DNA from: Coenobita brevimanus
Taxonomy: Eukaryota; Arthropoda; Malacostraca; Decapoda; Coenobitidae
Length of the DNA: 64,000 nt
Reading direction: 5' to 3'
NCBI GenBank assembly: GCA_032717465.1
Contig: CM064669.1
Location: 42,162,213-42,226,212, forward strand
The notes beneath the pieces were generated by a model. The model was not told the DNA's origin. It made no database searches and saw only the letters and a program-made list of their open reading frames with translations. Positions 35,461 through 47,897 of this stretch are shown here, one piece after another. Each line of letters begins with the position of its first letter. The first letter of the stretch is position 1. The translations under genes were made by a program, and so were the position numbers.

Positions 35461-35596
35461 CAACAAAGTGTAACAGTGGTGGGGAGTAGTGGAGTGGTAG
35501 TTACGGACGGTAACATATCGTAAATTTTTAAAAAAGATTCATACACTTAACATGCAAATTATTTACCTGACATTAATAACAGTATAATAATGACAG

Positions 35597-35599
<3 letters not shown>

Positions 35600-35658
<59 letters not shown>
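35600..35658. repeat. (AT)n microsatellite, right arm
   Basis: About 59 bp of AT. The left-arm counterpart near 28,040 is only about 10 bp long. Confidence 0.95.
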
Positions 35659-35661
<3 letters not shown>

Positions 35662-35911
35662 ATTAACCTTTATTTATAGAACTTTGTATATCCATATTCA
35701 TATACTAGCTATTAACACATTACTGCAGATTACTTTCTGTTATGTTATTTTCGGAAATGGTAACTCACTAGAATGTTACATCATGTAGATATGGACACCA
35801 TGTTACATCGCCAGTCACGAACCTCACAGACCTACCCGGCAACTTGTAAATGGGACTGGGGTGGGTTGGGGCGGTGTGGGAGGGGGAGGGATTGTTCGCT
35901 CGCCCGCTCTT

Positions 35912-38165
35912 CACTGGTCATGGCTTCAGCTACTGGGGGGGGGGGGTAGCGATAGTTGCTAAAACTATACAAGACAGTTACATTACTGTAGCAACACAAA
36001 TGGAAACAAGTCAGTCAATACATGGAGATTTAACTCAACTATATGTAATTGCAAACCTTAAATTTAACACAATGACTTACTTTTGTATAGTGTGATAATT
36101 ACATGACCACATACTTAGTGGAAAGATAACCACTGTAATTATCCCATGACCAGGGACTAGCATTAAATAGTGCTGGGTATTGAGCAGAAGCTAATTAACA
36201 TTTCTAATTGACAGTTAGTGCATGTGAAATTTCCCTGTCTTGTACACTCACAATCTCCCCTAATTCACACCAGCGTCTTCGCACCAGTTTGCTGTCCATG
36301 TCCGTGTGACTGTCTGCTTCTCTCAGTAGAACTGCAATGTCCCTGAGACACTCCTCAAGTCCGTCCCTTTTGCCAGCCACCTAATAGTGTTCTCTGCTTG
36401 AGCACTCCTATTTCTCGAGTTACATCCAGTTCCAGGAGCCCTGTCTTGCCCCTTACTTTAGCTCTGTAGCTCGATACTTGAATCACTTATATTTTAAGTC
36501 AGTAATACACTTATGGATACATTTTTCGTGACCTCTTGCAGAAATTATTAATGGTTTTAGGGGTGTCTTTTTCGTGACCTCTCGCTAAAATTAAAGATTT
36601 TCACCTGAGCAGTGCACTTTCTCATAACCCCCCCCCCTTCTTTTTTTCACCTTTTCACCCCTTGTTCTACAAAGGATCCTTGGTACTCCACAAGAGTCAG
36701 GCCTTCGTTAAAGTCGCGAGTACCTTCGTATGTTTTACTGTCCTTTCTTATTTTCACTCCATATTTCCTCCCTCTTCAGTGATTCCCTCGTCTCCCACCG
36801 TCTGCAAGTTTTCTCTGCAGCTTTTCATGCTTCCTGTGCTTTTTTTTTTCCTAATCTCCTCATATTGTCTACTTTTAACAGCTTAAATGCCACTCTCAGT
36901 AGCTTGTGACACATTTTGTATATAGCAGGTTTTTTCCTTGTCTCCATTTTCTTCTCCGATGTCCTTCTTCTCCTTTGTCATCATCGCCTGGACCTGCGCC
37001 AAGATTAATGGTTGTGGCAGGTAGGCTAGGAGGTCGAGAAGAAGACTAGTTCATTTTTTTACCAATTTTGTAAGCTCTTGCCCCACCTATATTTGCTTCA
37101 TCATGGTCAGAATGAGTAACTTTTTCCAGTGTTTGGCGGTCCCTACAATTGTCTGAGAATTAGTTGCTGCCCTCTTATCAGTTTGGCTAATCTGGGTGTT
37201 TCTGAAATTCTCGTCTACCTGTCTCTACCAAGCTGAGTTTCCACGACGCTACACATTAACTTTCAGCAACGTACTGTACAAAGTTTCATGTAAACTCCTT
37301 CAATGCGATAATGTATTTTTTATCTCAGTCTTGATTCGTCTAGACTTTTATTCAACTATGGACAGACCTTTTAAGGCTGAAGAGCTTAATGAAGACTATT
37401 TTATCCTCTCCAATTCGATAAGTATCGCCGTAGCTGAATAAAATAGTGTGTTGATAACAGGAATAAAAAGTAATTACATCCCTAGGCTGAAGGGGATAAA
37501 GATGACCTCTGCTGTTCAGTGACTATATACCAGCGACTGATACCCCCACTGACCCTAAAAATGTTGTTTGAACCTTACCTTGCACATACATCAACTTTGA
37601 CTACTCTAGTCGTTGAGATCTCATATCCATTGTGGTCCTTCAAGCTCCAGTTTGCCGGTAACTTCCTCAAAGAAAGGTGTAGTAAACTAGATAGAGACAC
37701 AGAGGTCTTATTTTGCCCGGGGAGCCACTGAGGTAATCAGATCGTCTCCCTCCCTTCCTCCCTTCCTGCCCGTTCTGCCAGTCAACATTTCCTTGATGTC
37801 CACACCACGGCCCAATACCGACGGTATAATCCCACACTGTTCCACACTATCACATTCATACTTGGCTGCTGGCTTCTGCTGGCACTGACTTTAAAATTTT
37901 ACTCGATTCTGGGAGTACATTGCTTTCTGTCAGAATCGGAGGAGGAGGAGGATGGAAATTTCGATGATCAAGAATGAATAATCACATTGGAATTGCTTCC
38001 ATTTTAGATCTGTAGGAAAAGACAGGATAAGAAAAATGAGGTGAGGAACACAGTAGGAAAGATTATGTATATCTGTAGAGTGTGTTTGGGATCAGCTGTA
38101 GGCACGAATTCGGTATTAACGTTAAAATTCGCTGGTTCAAAAATGTCTTGTGAAATTGCATTGTT
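35912..38165. other. Unique-looking DNA, no gene seen
   Basis: No domain-bearing ORF. A roughly 44-bp direct repeat containing tttttcgtgacctct occurs twice at 36,520-36,600. A homopolymer G run lies at about 35,935-35,946. Confidence 0.5.
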
Positions 38166-38191
38166 TCATTCATGGGATTGAGAATGGAAAA

Positions 38192-38530
38192 AAGTGATAG
38201 GATTCAGTCTAAAGGCTATACCTAAATAGAGCGTTATATAGGACGTTAGAAAAGAATTTAATCTGAAAGCGTTGCCTCAGAAGAGCATTGTAAGGGACGT
38301 TAGAAAAGAATCTCTTCTGATAACGTTATCTCAATAGAATGTTATAAGGGACGAGAGATTGGTGTTTAATCCGAAAGCGTTACTTCAGTAGGGCATTATA
38401 ATGAATGTTAGAAAAGGATTTAGTCTAACAGCTGTATCTCAGCAAAGCTTTATGGAGGACGTTAGAACAGGATTCAGTCTAACAACGGTACCCCAGCAAA
38501 GGGTTATGGAGGACGTTAGAAAAGTCACTC
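38192..38530. repeat. 54-bp minisatellite, about six copies
   Basis: Consecutive 54-bp units start gttagaaaagaattt or a variant and end taagggac or tggaggac, for example at 38,246, 38,300, 38,354, 38,408 and 38,462. Copies differ at many positions but keep the period exactly. Confidence 0.88.
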
Positions 38531-38559
38531 TGCAATGAGAAGCGCTACCCTAATACCGC

Positions 38560-39130
38560 CTTAGCGCCCAATACTGCTACATTACACGCTGCCATACCAT
38601 ACACTGCCATACCTCACACTGCCGTACTTTACACTGCCGTACTTCACACTGCCATACCACACAGTGCCTACCACACACTGCCGTATCACACACTGCCGTA
38701 TCACACACTGCCATATCAACTCTACCTTACCATACTGCTATATCACTCACTATAACACGACACACTGTCATACCATACATTGCCACAAATCATATTGCTA
38801 CCTGCACACAATACATACCACACACTGCCACACTACACACTGTCACACCACACGCTACCTCACCACACACTGGCACATCAGTCACTGCCACGCGACACAC
38901 TACCACACTACTCATTGCTATACCACTTATTACCTCATCACAGTCACACACTGCCATACCACATGCAAATGCACCACCCACTGCCACACCGTAATTAATA
39001 CCACATAATCTATACTGCCACACCACACATACTAACAAAACGCACACATTGCTTAAGCACACATACTGCCATACCATACACACACTGCCACATCACACAC
39101 TGTAACTCCACATTGCATACTGCCACAGGC
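38560..39130. repeat. CA-rich 13-15-bp minisatellite
   Basis: Dozens of variants of cacactgccatac/cacactgccacac. The 114-codon T/H-rich ORF across it is translated low-complexity DNA. Confidence 0.9.
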
Positions 39131-39424
39131 TATACTGCAACACTTAACAATACCCCATCACACAGTCTTGCACCAAACGTGACGGTATCATACTTCACAC
39201 TGCTATATTTTATCAAGACCACAGAGGGACACTTCACACTTCCACACCTGTACATGTTTCTGTAAATGTAACAGCATAATTTACAGAAATATTGATAACA
39301 ACTAGCTTTACTCGAGGAAGAAGACCCCCCCCCCAAAAAAAAAAAAAAAATGGAGGAGACCTTGTTAGCCAGTGTTCGTTGATAATTCAGACATTGGTTG
39401 GAAATATGCTATTTCTATAACGAT
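39131..39424. other. Short spacer, no gene seen
   Basis: The minisatellite fades here. A C run and A run lie at 39,327-39,351. Confidence 0.5.
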
Positions 39425-41400
39425 CAGTTCTTCCTCTAATAAAGTAACTTGATGATACGGATGGTGGGAGGTGGTGCTGGGGCGGAGGGAAGCAGCAAGT
39501 TGCGGTGACGAGGGTGGTTCAGGAGTCTGAGTGCAAACTGGCGGAGGTATGCTTGATGGGTGTCAGACGGTTGTTGTTGAGTTTGAAGTGCGGTGGCATA
39601 GTTGACATATGCTGGGCTAAGAATTATCTTTGCAGCACGTTTTTGGACAGCCTCTAATCTTTGCATCTGTGTTGCAGTGAGACTTGGTGACTATGTTGGT
39701 GAGACATATGTCAGTTGTGGAAGTATGAAAGAGTGGTAGATGTTGCAGAGCTCCACCGTGGGAAGACCAAAAGACTTGAGTCTTCGCAACATGTAGAACC
39801 TGAAAGAGTTGGATTGAAGGACGGAAACTGTGTGTTGGTTCCAGTGTAGTTTGCTGTCAAAAGTGAAGCCGAGAAACTTGATAACCTGAACTAGCTCCAG
39901 GGTTTGGTCATCCAGATTAAAGGAGTGGAGTGAGATGGGAGTAGTGGCCAGGTCAAAATGCATGATGACGGTCTTGTGGTAGATGATGGTGACATCATTT
40001 TGTCGTGTCCATTCCAGGAGATTGTTAAGATTTTGCTTCAGAGTGAGGTAGTCTGGGCAGGGTTGGTGTTATTGACTGCTATGGTAATGGTGTTATTGAC
40101 TGCAATGGTTATGGTAGAGTCGTCAGCATATTTCCATCGATGGTTGGTGTCAGCAAGGGAGTCGTTGATTAGGATAAGGAAACAGAGCGATCCCATCCTG
40201 GGCTCCTGTGGCACACCGCGGGTGAGGGACTGGAAGCTGGAGGTAACCCGCTGTGATGAACAGTTTGTTCTCTCACTCAAAAATCGGTAAGCCAGGGAAT
40301 GAGACTCACTCTGACACCAGTTTTCGTTGCCTTGTTGACTACTGTGGTGTGGTTAACGAGGTCGAATGCTTTTGTGAAATCGACGCAAGTGGTTGCCACG
40401 GAAGTTTTTCTCTTTTCTAAGCTGGTGTAAATAAAGTCTAGCAGGCTGATTAAGTAGTGGGTGGTGAAAGATGTCTTCTCGTTGCCAGGTTGCTATGTAT
40501 CAGTGTTTTGTGCTGTGTCTTCATTAATCCATTCAGCAACAAAGCTCTTACAAAGTAGACTGGGTATAAGGGTGATGGTGATGGGGCGGAAGTCATTGAA
40601 AGTGGACAGGTTAGTAACTTTGGGTATTGCAGTGATATAGGTTTTCTTCCAAGTGGATGGTGATCTGGATTGTTGAATGGAAGCAGTGATGATGGAGCAT
40701 AGTGGTTTAGAAAGCTCTTGTGCAAACTCTTTTAATAGCTTCTTTGGCAGATCCAGAGGTGTGACTGATCTCGTGTTCTGGTAGGTGTGCAAGTTTCTGT
40801 AAACATCGAGTTCATCGAAGGTAGGCGGGGAGAATGGTGGGGTCCAGTCTGGAGAGGCGCTGGCAGATAAAGGCAACGTGGGTGTTCATGGCTTCAGCTG
40901 CTTCTGGGATGGTTAGATTGTTGGTACAGGGGGGCGAGCATGAACGATTGTTCAGGCCATTGATTCATCCATACCACTGGCTTACATTAGTGCTTGTATC
41001 TTGCTGGAATAGAATCCTTTCTTTGTCAGCCTAATTTCGCGGATGACGGCATTGCGCTGCGCAGAGAGCGATGGAGTATTAGATGATTGTTTTGAAATGC
41101 ATGGTTACGTTGGCGTATGAGTCGCTTGATGCGTGGCTTAGTCCAGGAAACATCATTGGTGTGGATCGTAAGGGTCTGCTCCGGGATGAAGTGATGGTAG
41201 GCGGTGGTAAGGGATGAATGGTAAGTTTGCCACTTCTGTTCATCACCGTTAACTGTCTTACCTTCTGTCCAAGGATAAGCAGTAATCCTTTCTCCAAACA
41301 GCTGGATGGATGACTGGGGTAATGGTCTGTAGGTTCATGCTATGGCTTTTTGCACCTGGGATGCTGTGGCACGTGGAGCCCAGAGTATGGATGCATGTCC
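39425..41400 (-). mobile_element. LINE of a third family, degraded
   Basis: The minus strand carries a broken reverse transcriptase over nearly 2 kb. From 5' to 3' it shows STFNDFRPITITLIPSLLCK (about 40,600), TRGVPQEPRMGSLCFLILIN and the catalytic YADDSTITIAV (about 40,110-40,230), then LVQVIKFLGFTFDSKLHWNQ and SFILPQLTYVSPT (about 39,700-39,900), and QRLEAVQKRAAKIILSPAYV (about 39,610-39,666). Stops and frameshifts separate the segments. The 5' end falls near the TG array at 41,413, and no endonuclease is visible. The clade is probably within the jockey/CR1/L2 group, not settled. Confidence 0.82.
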
Positions 41401-41410
41401 TTAGTTATTT

Positions 41411-41412
<2 letters not shown>

Positions 41413-41464
<52 letters not shown>
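41413..41464. repeat. (TG)n microsatellite
   Basis: 52 bp of TG at the 5' edge of the third LINE. Confidence 0.97.
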
Positions 41465-41467
<3 letters not shown>

Positions 41468-41860
41468 CAGCTGAGCTTTGATGGATATAAATCAGATAAT
41501 TTAAAATCGTTTTAATTTTGCCAATTAATAACGTTAACTAAGCTTTTATAGTAGCGACTAGTATTCCCTTTGATGCCGAAGCCTTTAAGAGTACTTTTCC
41601 ATGTTTGCGTTTACTACACACTCTGAATGTTAGTACTGAACTCTTTCGATATTTTCTGCTGGTAATAAAAGCTTAGCTCTGTAAACTAATTTAAAATTTC
41701 AGTAGAATATTGGAGAAGGATGACCGTTGACATGCATCCTCATATTATCTTTTATTGTTTAGTACAACTTTTAATTACGCCAGGACGGAGGTGCTTTTTT
41801 ATGTAGTGTATTAGTGCTATTATTGTACGATTGTATCTGCCTCCTTATACCTTGTATTTT
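41465..41860. other. A/T-rich spacer, no gene seen
   Basis: No ORF or repeat of note. Confidence 0.5.
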
Positions 41861-42665
41861 TAGACATGCTCCTCTGTCTGAATATGCACCAGACTCTGAA
41901 TATGCCTCGCTGAATATGCCCCGTCTCTCCCCTCATATGGCCCTCTCATACTCGCCATATGTCCATTCTCCTAGGATGTGTCTGCCTTCTTGTATTTGCC
42001 ATCCCATCTCCATCCGTATACTGTATACCTTCTTCCCGTCTGTTTTTGCCCGACCCATCCCATCTAGATAACCCTAGCCCTCTTCTGCATATGTCCCTTA
42101 ACCCTCCCACCCCTCTCCAGGATATATCCTGCATTCCACTGTTAGATTTACACCTCCGTATCCACGTCCCAGTCTGTGTCCAACCTTTATTCCCACCCCT
42201 GTTCTGGACATGCAGTTAACCCGCACCACCTCTCCTGAATATTCACCTCATCCCTACCGCTCTTCGAGATATACCTCCGTCATCCCCAACACCTCTCTTC
42301 TTAATACGCTCTTCATCCCCACCTACCCTCTCCTCAGTATTCCCCTCATCCTCATCCATCATGTGGATATGCCTTCTCACCTCCACCCCTCGCATGGATG
42401 TGTCCTCTTTCCCTCCTTTATAGCCCACCTCCCATAACCACTTTCTAATCCATGCCTCAGCTTCACCATGGATATGCCCCCACCTGTCCTGGCTATGCCG
42501 CTCCTACTCCCTGTATCCACCTTCCTCGCTTTCCCCACCTTCACCCTTTAATTTCCCTGACCTTCACCTGGTTATTCCCACTCCTCTCTTGGATATACTC
42601 CCTCATCCCTGTCCTAGCCATGCCCCTCCACCCCCATCCCTTCCATCTTGCGTGCGTCACGGTAA
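41860..42665. repeat. Pyrimidine-rich degenerate repeat
   Basis: The plus strand is strongly C/T rich, with loosely repeated words such as ggatatgcc, cccacccctctcc and ctcatcc every 25-35 bp. ORFs here (41814-42071, 41959-42219, 42210-42437) lack domains and are probably by-products. Confidence 0.6.
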
Positions 42666-43089
42666 CACACCCTTCTTGATTACGTAGATTAATGGTCTCT
42701 CCCACAATAATTTCTGTGTCGCTACCACAGTCCTTGACCGCGCGTTTTATATTCACATTTTCTTATTTTCCCTTTCTATGATGTGATTTTTTTTCAAATG
42801 GTTTCATAATTACTTTTTATTATATTATTTGGTGCCAGGTAGTTTTGTTTTCACTTTGTCTCTTGTTTTTATAACAACTTATTATCTAGTTTACAGTACG
42901 CCAGTCTGTGAAAGCAACTCGAGATTATAATTCGGATATATCTTATTCTTAGTTTGTTGGAGAAACATTTGACATAATCCTTGCTTACACTCGAACTATT
43001 TATCCTACAACATCCATTTTTACCTAACTGACTCTCATGACCCCTTTTCAGCATTACCAACATTCCCGCCCATCCTACCCTTTTTTATT
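42666..43089. other. Spacer, no gene seen
   Basis: A/T-rich, no motif recognised. Confidence 0.5.
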
Positions 43090-43105
43090 TCCTCTCGCTC
43101 GCTCA

Positions 43106-43108
<3 letters not shown>

Positions 43109-43193
<85 letters not shown>
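43109..43193. repeat. (GT)n microsatellite
   Basis: 85 bp of GT. Confidence 0.97.
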
Positions 43194-43196
<3 letters not shown>

Positions 43197-43249
43197 AGTT
43201 CTTCAGAGGAGTATATAAAAAAAAAAAAACGTTGTTCAAGCAGGTGTTA

Positions 43250-43790
43250 ATGACTTGGGACGAGAAAAATAGGGATTTGGGTGTAAATGTAGGGTGTGAG
43301 GATGTTAAGTAAGGGTATGAGGAGTGATAAACGGTGTGCGAGTGGTGAGGTTCTTGTGTGAGGGTGTGATGTTGAGGTATGAATGGTGAGGTTCTGGTGT
43401 GAGGGATGTAAGGGTATGAGGAGTGATGTTGTAGTGTGAGTGGTGAGGTTGTGGTGTGAAGGGTGTGAGGGTATGAGGAGTCAGGTGGAGTATGAATGGT
43501 GAATGTTGTGGGTGTAGGTGTGAGGCAGGGTTGTGAGGGGTGAGGCAGGGTTGTGAGTGATTGAAGGGGGTAAAGGTGGAATATGTGAGGAAAGCCAGAG
43601 GGGCGAGACAGGGGTTTGAGACGTGAGTTCGAAATATGGCAGGTGAATGAGAGCGGAAAAAAAAAAAATATTCGAGATGTTAAGGATGAGGCGGAGCTGT
43701 GAGTGATTAGATAGGGATTTGAGAGGTGAGGCAGAAGTGTAAGAGATGAGAGTAGGTATGCGGGATGAGAGTGGATGTAAGAGACATTTA
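43250..43790. repeat. G/T-rich degenerate minisatellite, copy A
   Basis: Loosely repeated ggtgtgagggtatgaggagtg-like words. The counterpart is at 58,195-58,600. The 240-codon minus-strand ORF across it is low complexity. Confidence 0.75.
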
Positions 43791-46669
43791 CCAACATCCG
43801 TGGTCGTAGTACCAGTCTGAATTCTGTTCACTTTTTTCTCCAGTCTGTATCCCGTGTAGCCCCATTCCTTACAGAAACCCAAATCTCTCCCTCTACCTAC
43901 ATGTCTCCATTTAGTTTTCCTGGTTGCCTTCTCCTCACAGACTTCCGTAACGAGGGTGGCACCTGCTGTTATATCAGATCAGAACGTGCAATTGACACTG
44001 TTTTGAACATCACTTCAGCTAATTTTGATTATCGCTATACAAACTTAGTTACGTAAATTTTACCAAATACCGGTATATCTGCATAGTTTATCTCTGCCCC
44101 AATGCTTCTTTAGAATCCAGCGTATTTGACTTCACATCCACACAGTTGACCAACCATAGCCTCACCCTTACCACCGAAATTACCACTTTCGATGATTTTA
44201 ACAAATTGTAGAATGGTTATTGCATTCTGCCAGGACTAACGATACTGATCAAGAATGCGAACTGTTTGCAGAATCGTTTAATCTCAGGCAATTGGTAAAA
44301 CAACCAACCAGAATACCAGATAATCCTGACCATGTTGCTTACCTCTTGGACCTATTGCTGACATATAATCCAGATCAGCACAGGATAGAAGTACTGTCAC
44401 CACATGGATCCTCCATCCACAATTTCATCAAAGCCTCATAGTCTGTTTCCCCAAATCTCCCTGTTCTGAACCACTGTGGGTGACCAGATGGCACTTTGAT
44501 AGGGCAGACTGGGATGGATTCAGAAATTATCCTGCTGATATTCCATGGCAGTCATTCTTCTCCACTGACATCACTTATACCCAGTTCCACATTGATGACA
44601 ATACAAGCTGGTAGTAAATTGTTCATATCGAGTCAACAATCTACGAAAAGATCGGACTCCCCAAAATGGTTTGACAGCAACTGTGCCAGAGCAACGACCC
44701 AAAAGTCGTACCATAAAATTTTTACTTAAAAAAAAAAATCTGAATCCCTCAATCAATTTAAAATTGCCAGCAGCCATGCAGAAGCAGTAATAAATCTCGC
44801 TAAATCAAACCTTCTTCCGAACCAAGCATCCAGACTACTAAATAATCCTACTGACAATAGAATATTCTGGTCAACTCTCCGTTGTTTCAATAACTACTTT
44901 TATAAGTCATCACCCATTCCCCCACTAAAATCTGTAGATGGAAACATTGTAAATGACCCACATGGAAAAGCGAACATCCTTGCTTGTACGTTTTCCTGAA
45001 ATTCTACCTTAGAGGAAGTCAGAATGTCCCTGTACCGGAACTCGACTCTCCCAGAATTGCCCCCCTTAATATATAAACTAGAAACGTAAAATCCATCGTA
45101 AACGTTTTATCAACCAACAAAGCCCCAGGTCCATATGGAGTTCCTCCAGTCGTTGTGAAAACGTGTTCCCAAGAACTTGCTCCTGTTCTAGCTAAATTTT
45201 TCAGACGATGCACTAGTACTTTGTCATTTCCTAATTCTTGGAAAGAAGCCAATATCCATGCAGTCCTGAAGAAAGGAAGTTCCTCTGACCCCTCTGATTT
45301 CAGATCAATATCTAACACATCTTGGTAAAGTATTTGAGACTGTAATTAATAAGTATATTGTTAAACATTGTGCATCCAACAACTTAACTAGTGACAGATA
45401 GTATGGTTTTCGCCACGAAAGATCCATTGTTGATACTCTCAAACTCTTTACTCATACCATCCATCAGTCAGTTGACCAACATGGAGAAACCCATGGAGTA
45501 GCCCTTGATATTTCTAAAGCTTTTGACAGAATTTGGCACAGTTCCCTGCTATCCAAACTCCCATGGCATGACCTATCATCTTTTATTTCACTGATTTCTT
45601 CATATCTCAGCGACAGCAAGATAAAAGTACATGATGTATATTCCAACTTTCTGTTATTGCTGGCGTGTCACAAGAATCACTCCTGGCTCCAACCCTATTC
45701 CTAATTGATATTAATGTTTCATATCTATCACCCATAAATCGATTCACTCATATGCAGAAGGCTCAACACTTTACAGTTCCTTCACACTTAAACACCCATT
45801 TGCAAAGTTTATCTCGAACTCGCATATCAGTACAGCAATCTCCATAAATCAAGACTTATCTAAGAGTACTGAATGGGAATAAAGTAACATTGTTTCATAT
45901 AATGCTAGGAAAACCAAATATATACAGTTTACTAATAGAGGGATATTGACAGATTCCTATATTACCTTCAGTGCCACTAATTTTTCTATCCCCAAAAGTA
46001 TTGAAATTCTCTGTGTTTCACTTAACAGTACCCTCAGGTGGATATCTTATGTTGGATCACTTACTAAAACCGTTTCGAAGAAACTTGGATTATTGTGTAG
46101 ACTCTGCAACTGCTTCACCGACGAACAGTTGGCTGTAATTTATGTAATGTGGGCTGTCAGCTGGAATATTGCTGTCCCTTGTGGTATGGATGTGGAGTGG
46201 TTGCAGTAAAACAACTGGACAAAATTCAGAACGAAGCCGTGAGAATCATTAATAACCCTGCAATCACAAATGAACTACCTTCCCTACAAGTACGAAGAAA
46301 TGTTGCCTCCCTTGCATTATTTTCCATATACAGTACACTACTTCTATGGTAAATGCTCCGAGAAAGTTGCATCTAGTGTGGTTCCTCTCCACACCATCTC
46401 CCGAGCTACACAGGCGTCTGGTTGCGCTCGTGACAGGATTGCCACATTGCCATATTGCAGAACTTCTACCTGTCAAAGCTCTTTATTCCCCGAATTGCAT
46501 GTCTTTAGAACTTGCTTTCCCAGAATAGTTTCATCCCAAATTTCAACCTACAGCAAATGAAGTCCAACTGTAACAGATATTTTTTGTTTTGAATGAAGGA
46601 AGCCTGTAATCTGGTGTTTGGATTTTTTTTTTTATTAAACTTGTTTTTCCATCTCTCTGTTCTTCTTTT
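43791..46669 (+). mobile_element. Jockey-like LINE, copy 3, degenerate but long
   Basis: The plus strand carries fragments of both ORF2 domains. The endonuclease part lies at 43,880-44,440, with GGTCCYIRSE-like residues near 43,950 (the exact text is GGTCCYIRSERAID) and LVKQPTRIPDNPDHVAYLLD; the usual SDH is degraded to SIH. The RT follows at about 45,060-46,200, with a NKAPGP block near 45,117, ALDISKAFDRIWH near 45,505, and thumb words such as KKLGLLCRLCNCFTDEQLAV. The 3' end is a short A-rich tail. Many stops and frameshifts exist. It faces copy 2 tail to tail. Confidence 0.85.
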
Positions 46670-46805
46670 AAGAAAAGAAAATGAAAATGAAACATGGGGT
46701 GAGGAATGAGACAGAACCAGAGAAGCTAGGGACCTTCCCGCTGTACGAGCACAGGTGGTGTTTTAGACCGGGCCTCAAGGTAAGAGTTAATTGAGTGACT
46801 CATAT
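46670..46805. other. Sliver of the duplication between two LINEs
   Basis: This segment is shared with copy B near 58,595-58,705 and separates the two LINE 3' ends. It shows that the LINEs inserted separately. Confidence 0.75.
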
Positions 46806-46874
46806 ATTTTTTTTTAAATAACAGAGCAGAGGAAGGAAAAACAAATGAATAAAAATAATAATTCATACACCAGA

Positions 46875-47897
46875 TTACTGGTGTCCTCCGTTCATAAAAT
46901 ATTTGTAATAGTTAGACTTGAACAGCTGTTGGTTGAAGTTTGGAGGGAAACAACTCTGGGGAAGCGAGTTCCAAAGAGATGCAGTTCGGGGAATGAAAGA
47001 ATTCTGATAGGCAGAAGTTCTGCAATATGGCTGATTGGCATTCCAGTCATGAGCGCTGCCAGATGCCCGTGTATCACGAGGGAAGGCATGGAGAGGTGGC
47101 ACCATGGACGCAACTTCGTCTGAGCATTTGCTGTAGAAATATCTGTAAAATAATGCAAGGGAGGCAACATTCCTTCTTACCTGTAGGGGAGGTAGTTTAT
47201 TTGTAATGGCAGGGTTGTTAATAATACTAACAGCTTTGTTCTGAATTTTGTCTAGTTGTTTTAATGCAATCTCTCCACATCCATTCCACAAGGGTGAGCA
47301 ATATTCAAGCTGAGAGTGCACATGACTCTTATAAATTATAGCTAACTGCTCGTCAGTGAAGAAGTTACGGACTCTGTACAATAATCCAAGTTTCTTTGAG
47401 GCATTTTTAACAAGTGATCTAACATGAGAGGTCCAGGTGAGGGCATTGTTATGTGAGATGCCGATAATTTCAATACTTTTGGAGTTGGGAATATTAGTAG
47501 CACTGAAGGTAATAAACGAATCTGGCAATATCTGTCTATTTGTAAATTGTATATATTTAGTTTTACTATCATTAAATGAGACAAGGTTGTTTTGCCCACA
47601 TTCACTGATCGTAGATAGGTCCTGATTTATGGAGATGGCGGTACTGAGTTGAGAGGTAGAGATATAATACTTTGTAAATGGGTGTCTGAGTGTGAATGAA
47701 CTATGTAGTGTTGTGTCATCTGCATATGAGTGGATGTGATTGAGGGTGACAGATAAGAGATCATTAATATGAACCAGGAACAGGGTTGGCACCAGAACTG
47801 ATCCCTGTGGCACGCCGGCGATATCTAAGTGGAAATTGGAACCTACATCATCTACTTTTACTCTTATTTTCCTGTCACTGAGATATGAGGAAATCAA
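46875..47897 (-). pseudogene. LINE reverse transcriptase C-terminal part
   Basis: The longest open stretch of LINE copy 2 is 340 codons. It begins in the RT palm (SSYLSDRKIRVKVDDVGSNF), passes the PQGSVL block and YADDTTLH with both catalytic aspartates, and then the thumb-like KNASKKLGLLYRVRNFFTDE and LEYCSPLWNGCGEIALKQLD. It ends with a region typical of jockey C-termini. The N-terminal half of RT lies upstream in other frames, so no functional enzyme can be made from this copy. Confidence 0.87.

Larger units (their letters stand above)
27791..35911. mobile_element. Palindromic foldback-like element
   Basis: The left arm (27791-28663 plus 33353-34169) pairs with the right arm (34281-35911) through their whole length of about 1.6 kb around a 111-bp hub. 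Outer ends match as aaaagcgagcgagcgaacaa against the reverse complement of ttgttcgctcgcccgctctt. Both arms contain a 90-bp minisatellite with AT, CT and GA microsatellites at matching places. The left arm is split by the LINE at 28664-33352. No transposase is visible and no target duplication was identified, so the foldback-transposon reading is an inference from structure alone. Confidence 0.75.

Noticed and set aside
34987..35523. 178-codon ORF with repeated [17 protein letters not shown]
   Set aside because: The repeat unit is the 90-bp minisatellite with AT/GA arrays; the same text appears wherever the DNA repeat does, on either strand.
38664..39008. 114-codon T/H/C-rich ORF
   Set aside because: Translation of a 13-15-bp CA-rich minisatellite.
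43075..43797. 240-codon minus-strand ORF
   Set aside because: It covers a GT array and the G/T-rich degenerate repeat; the S/T/H/P composition follows from the repeat.
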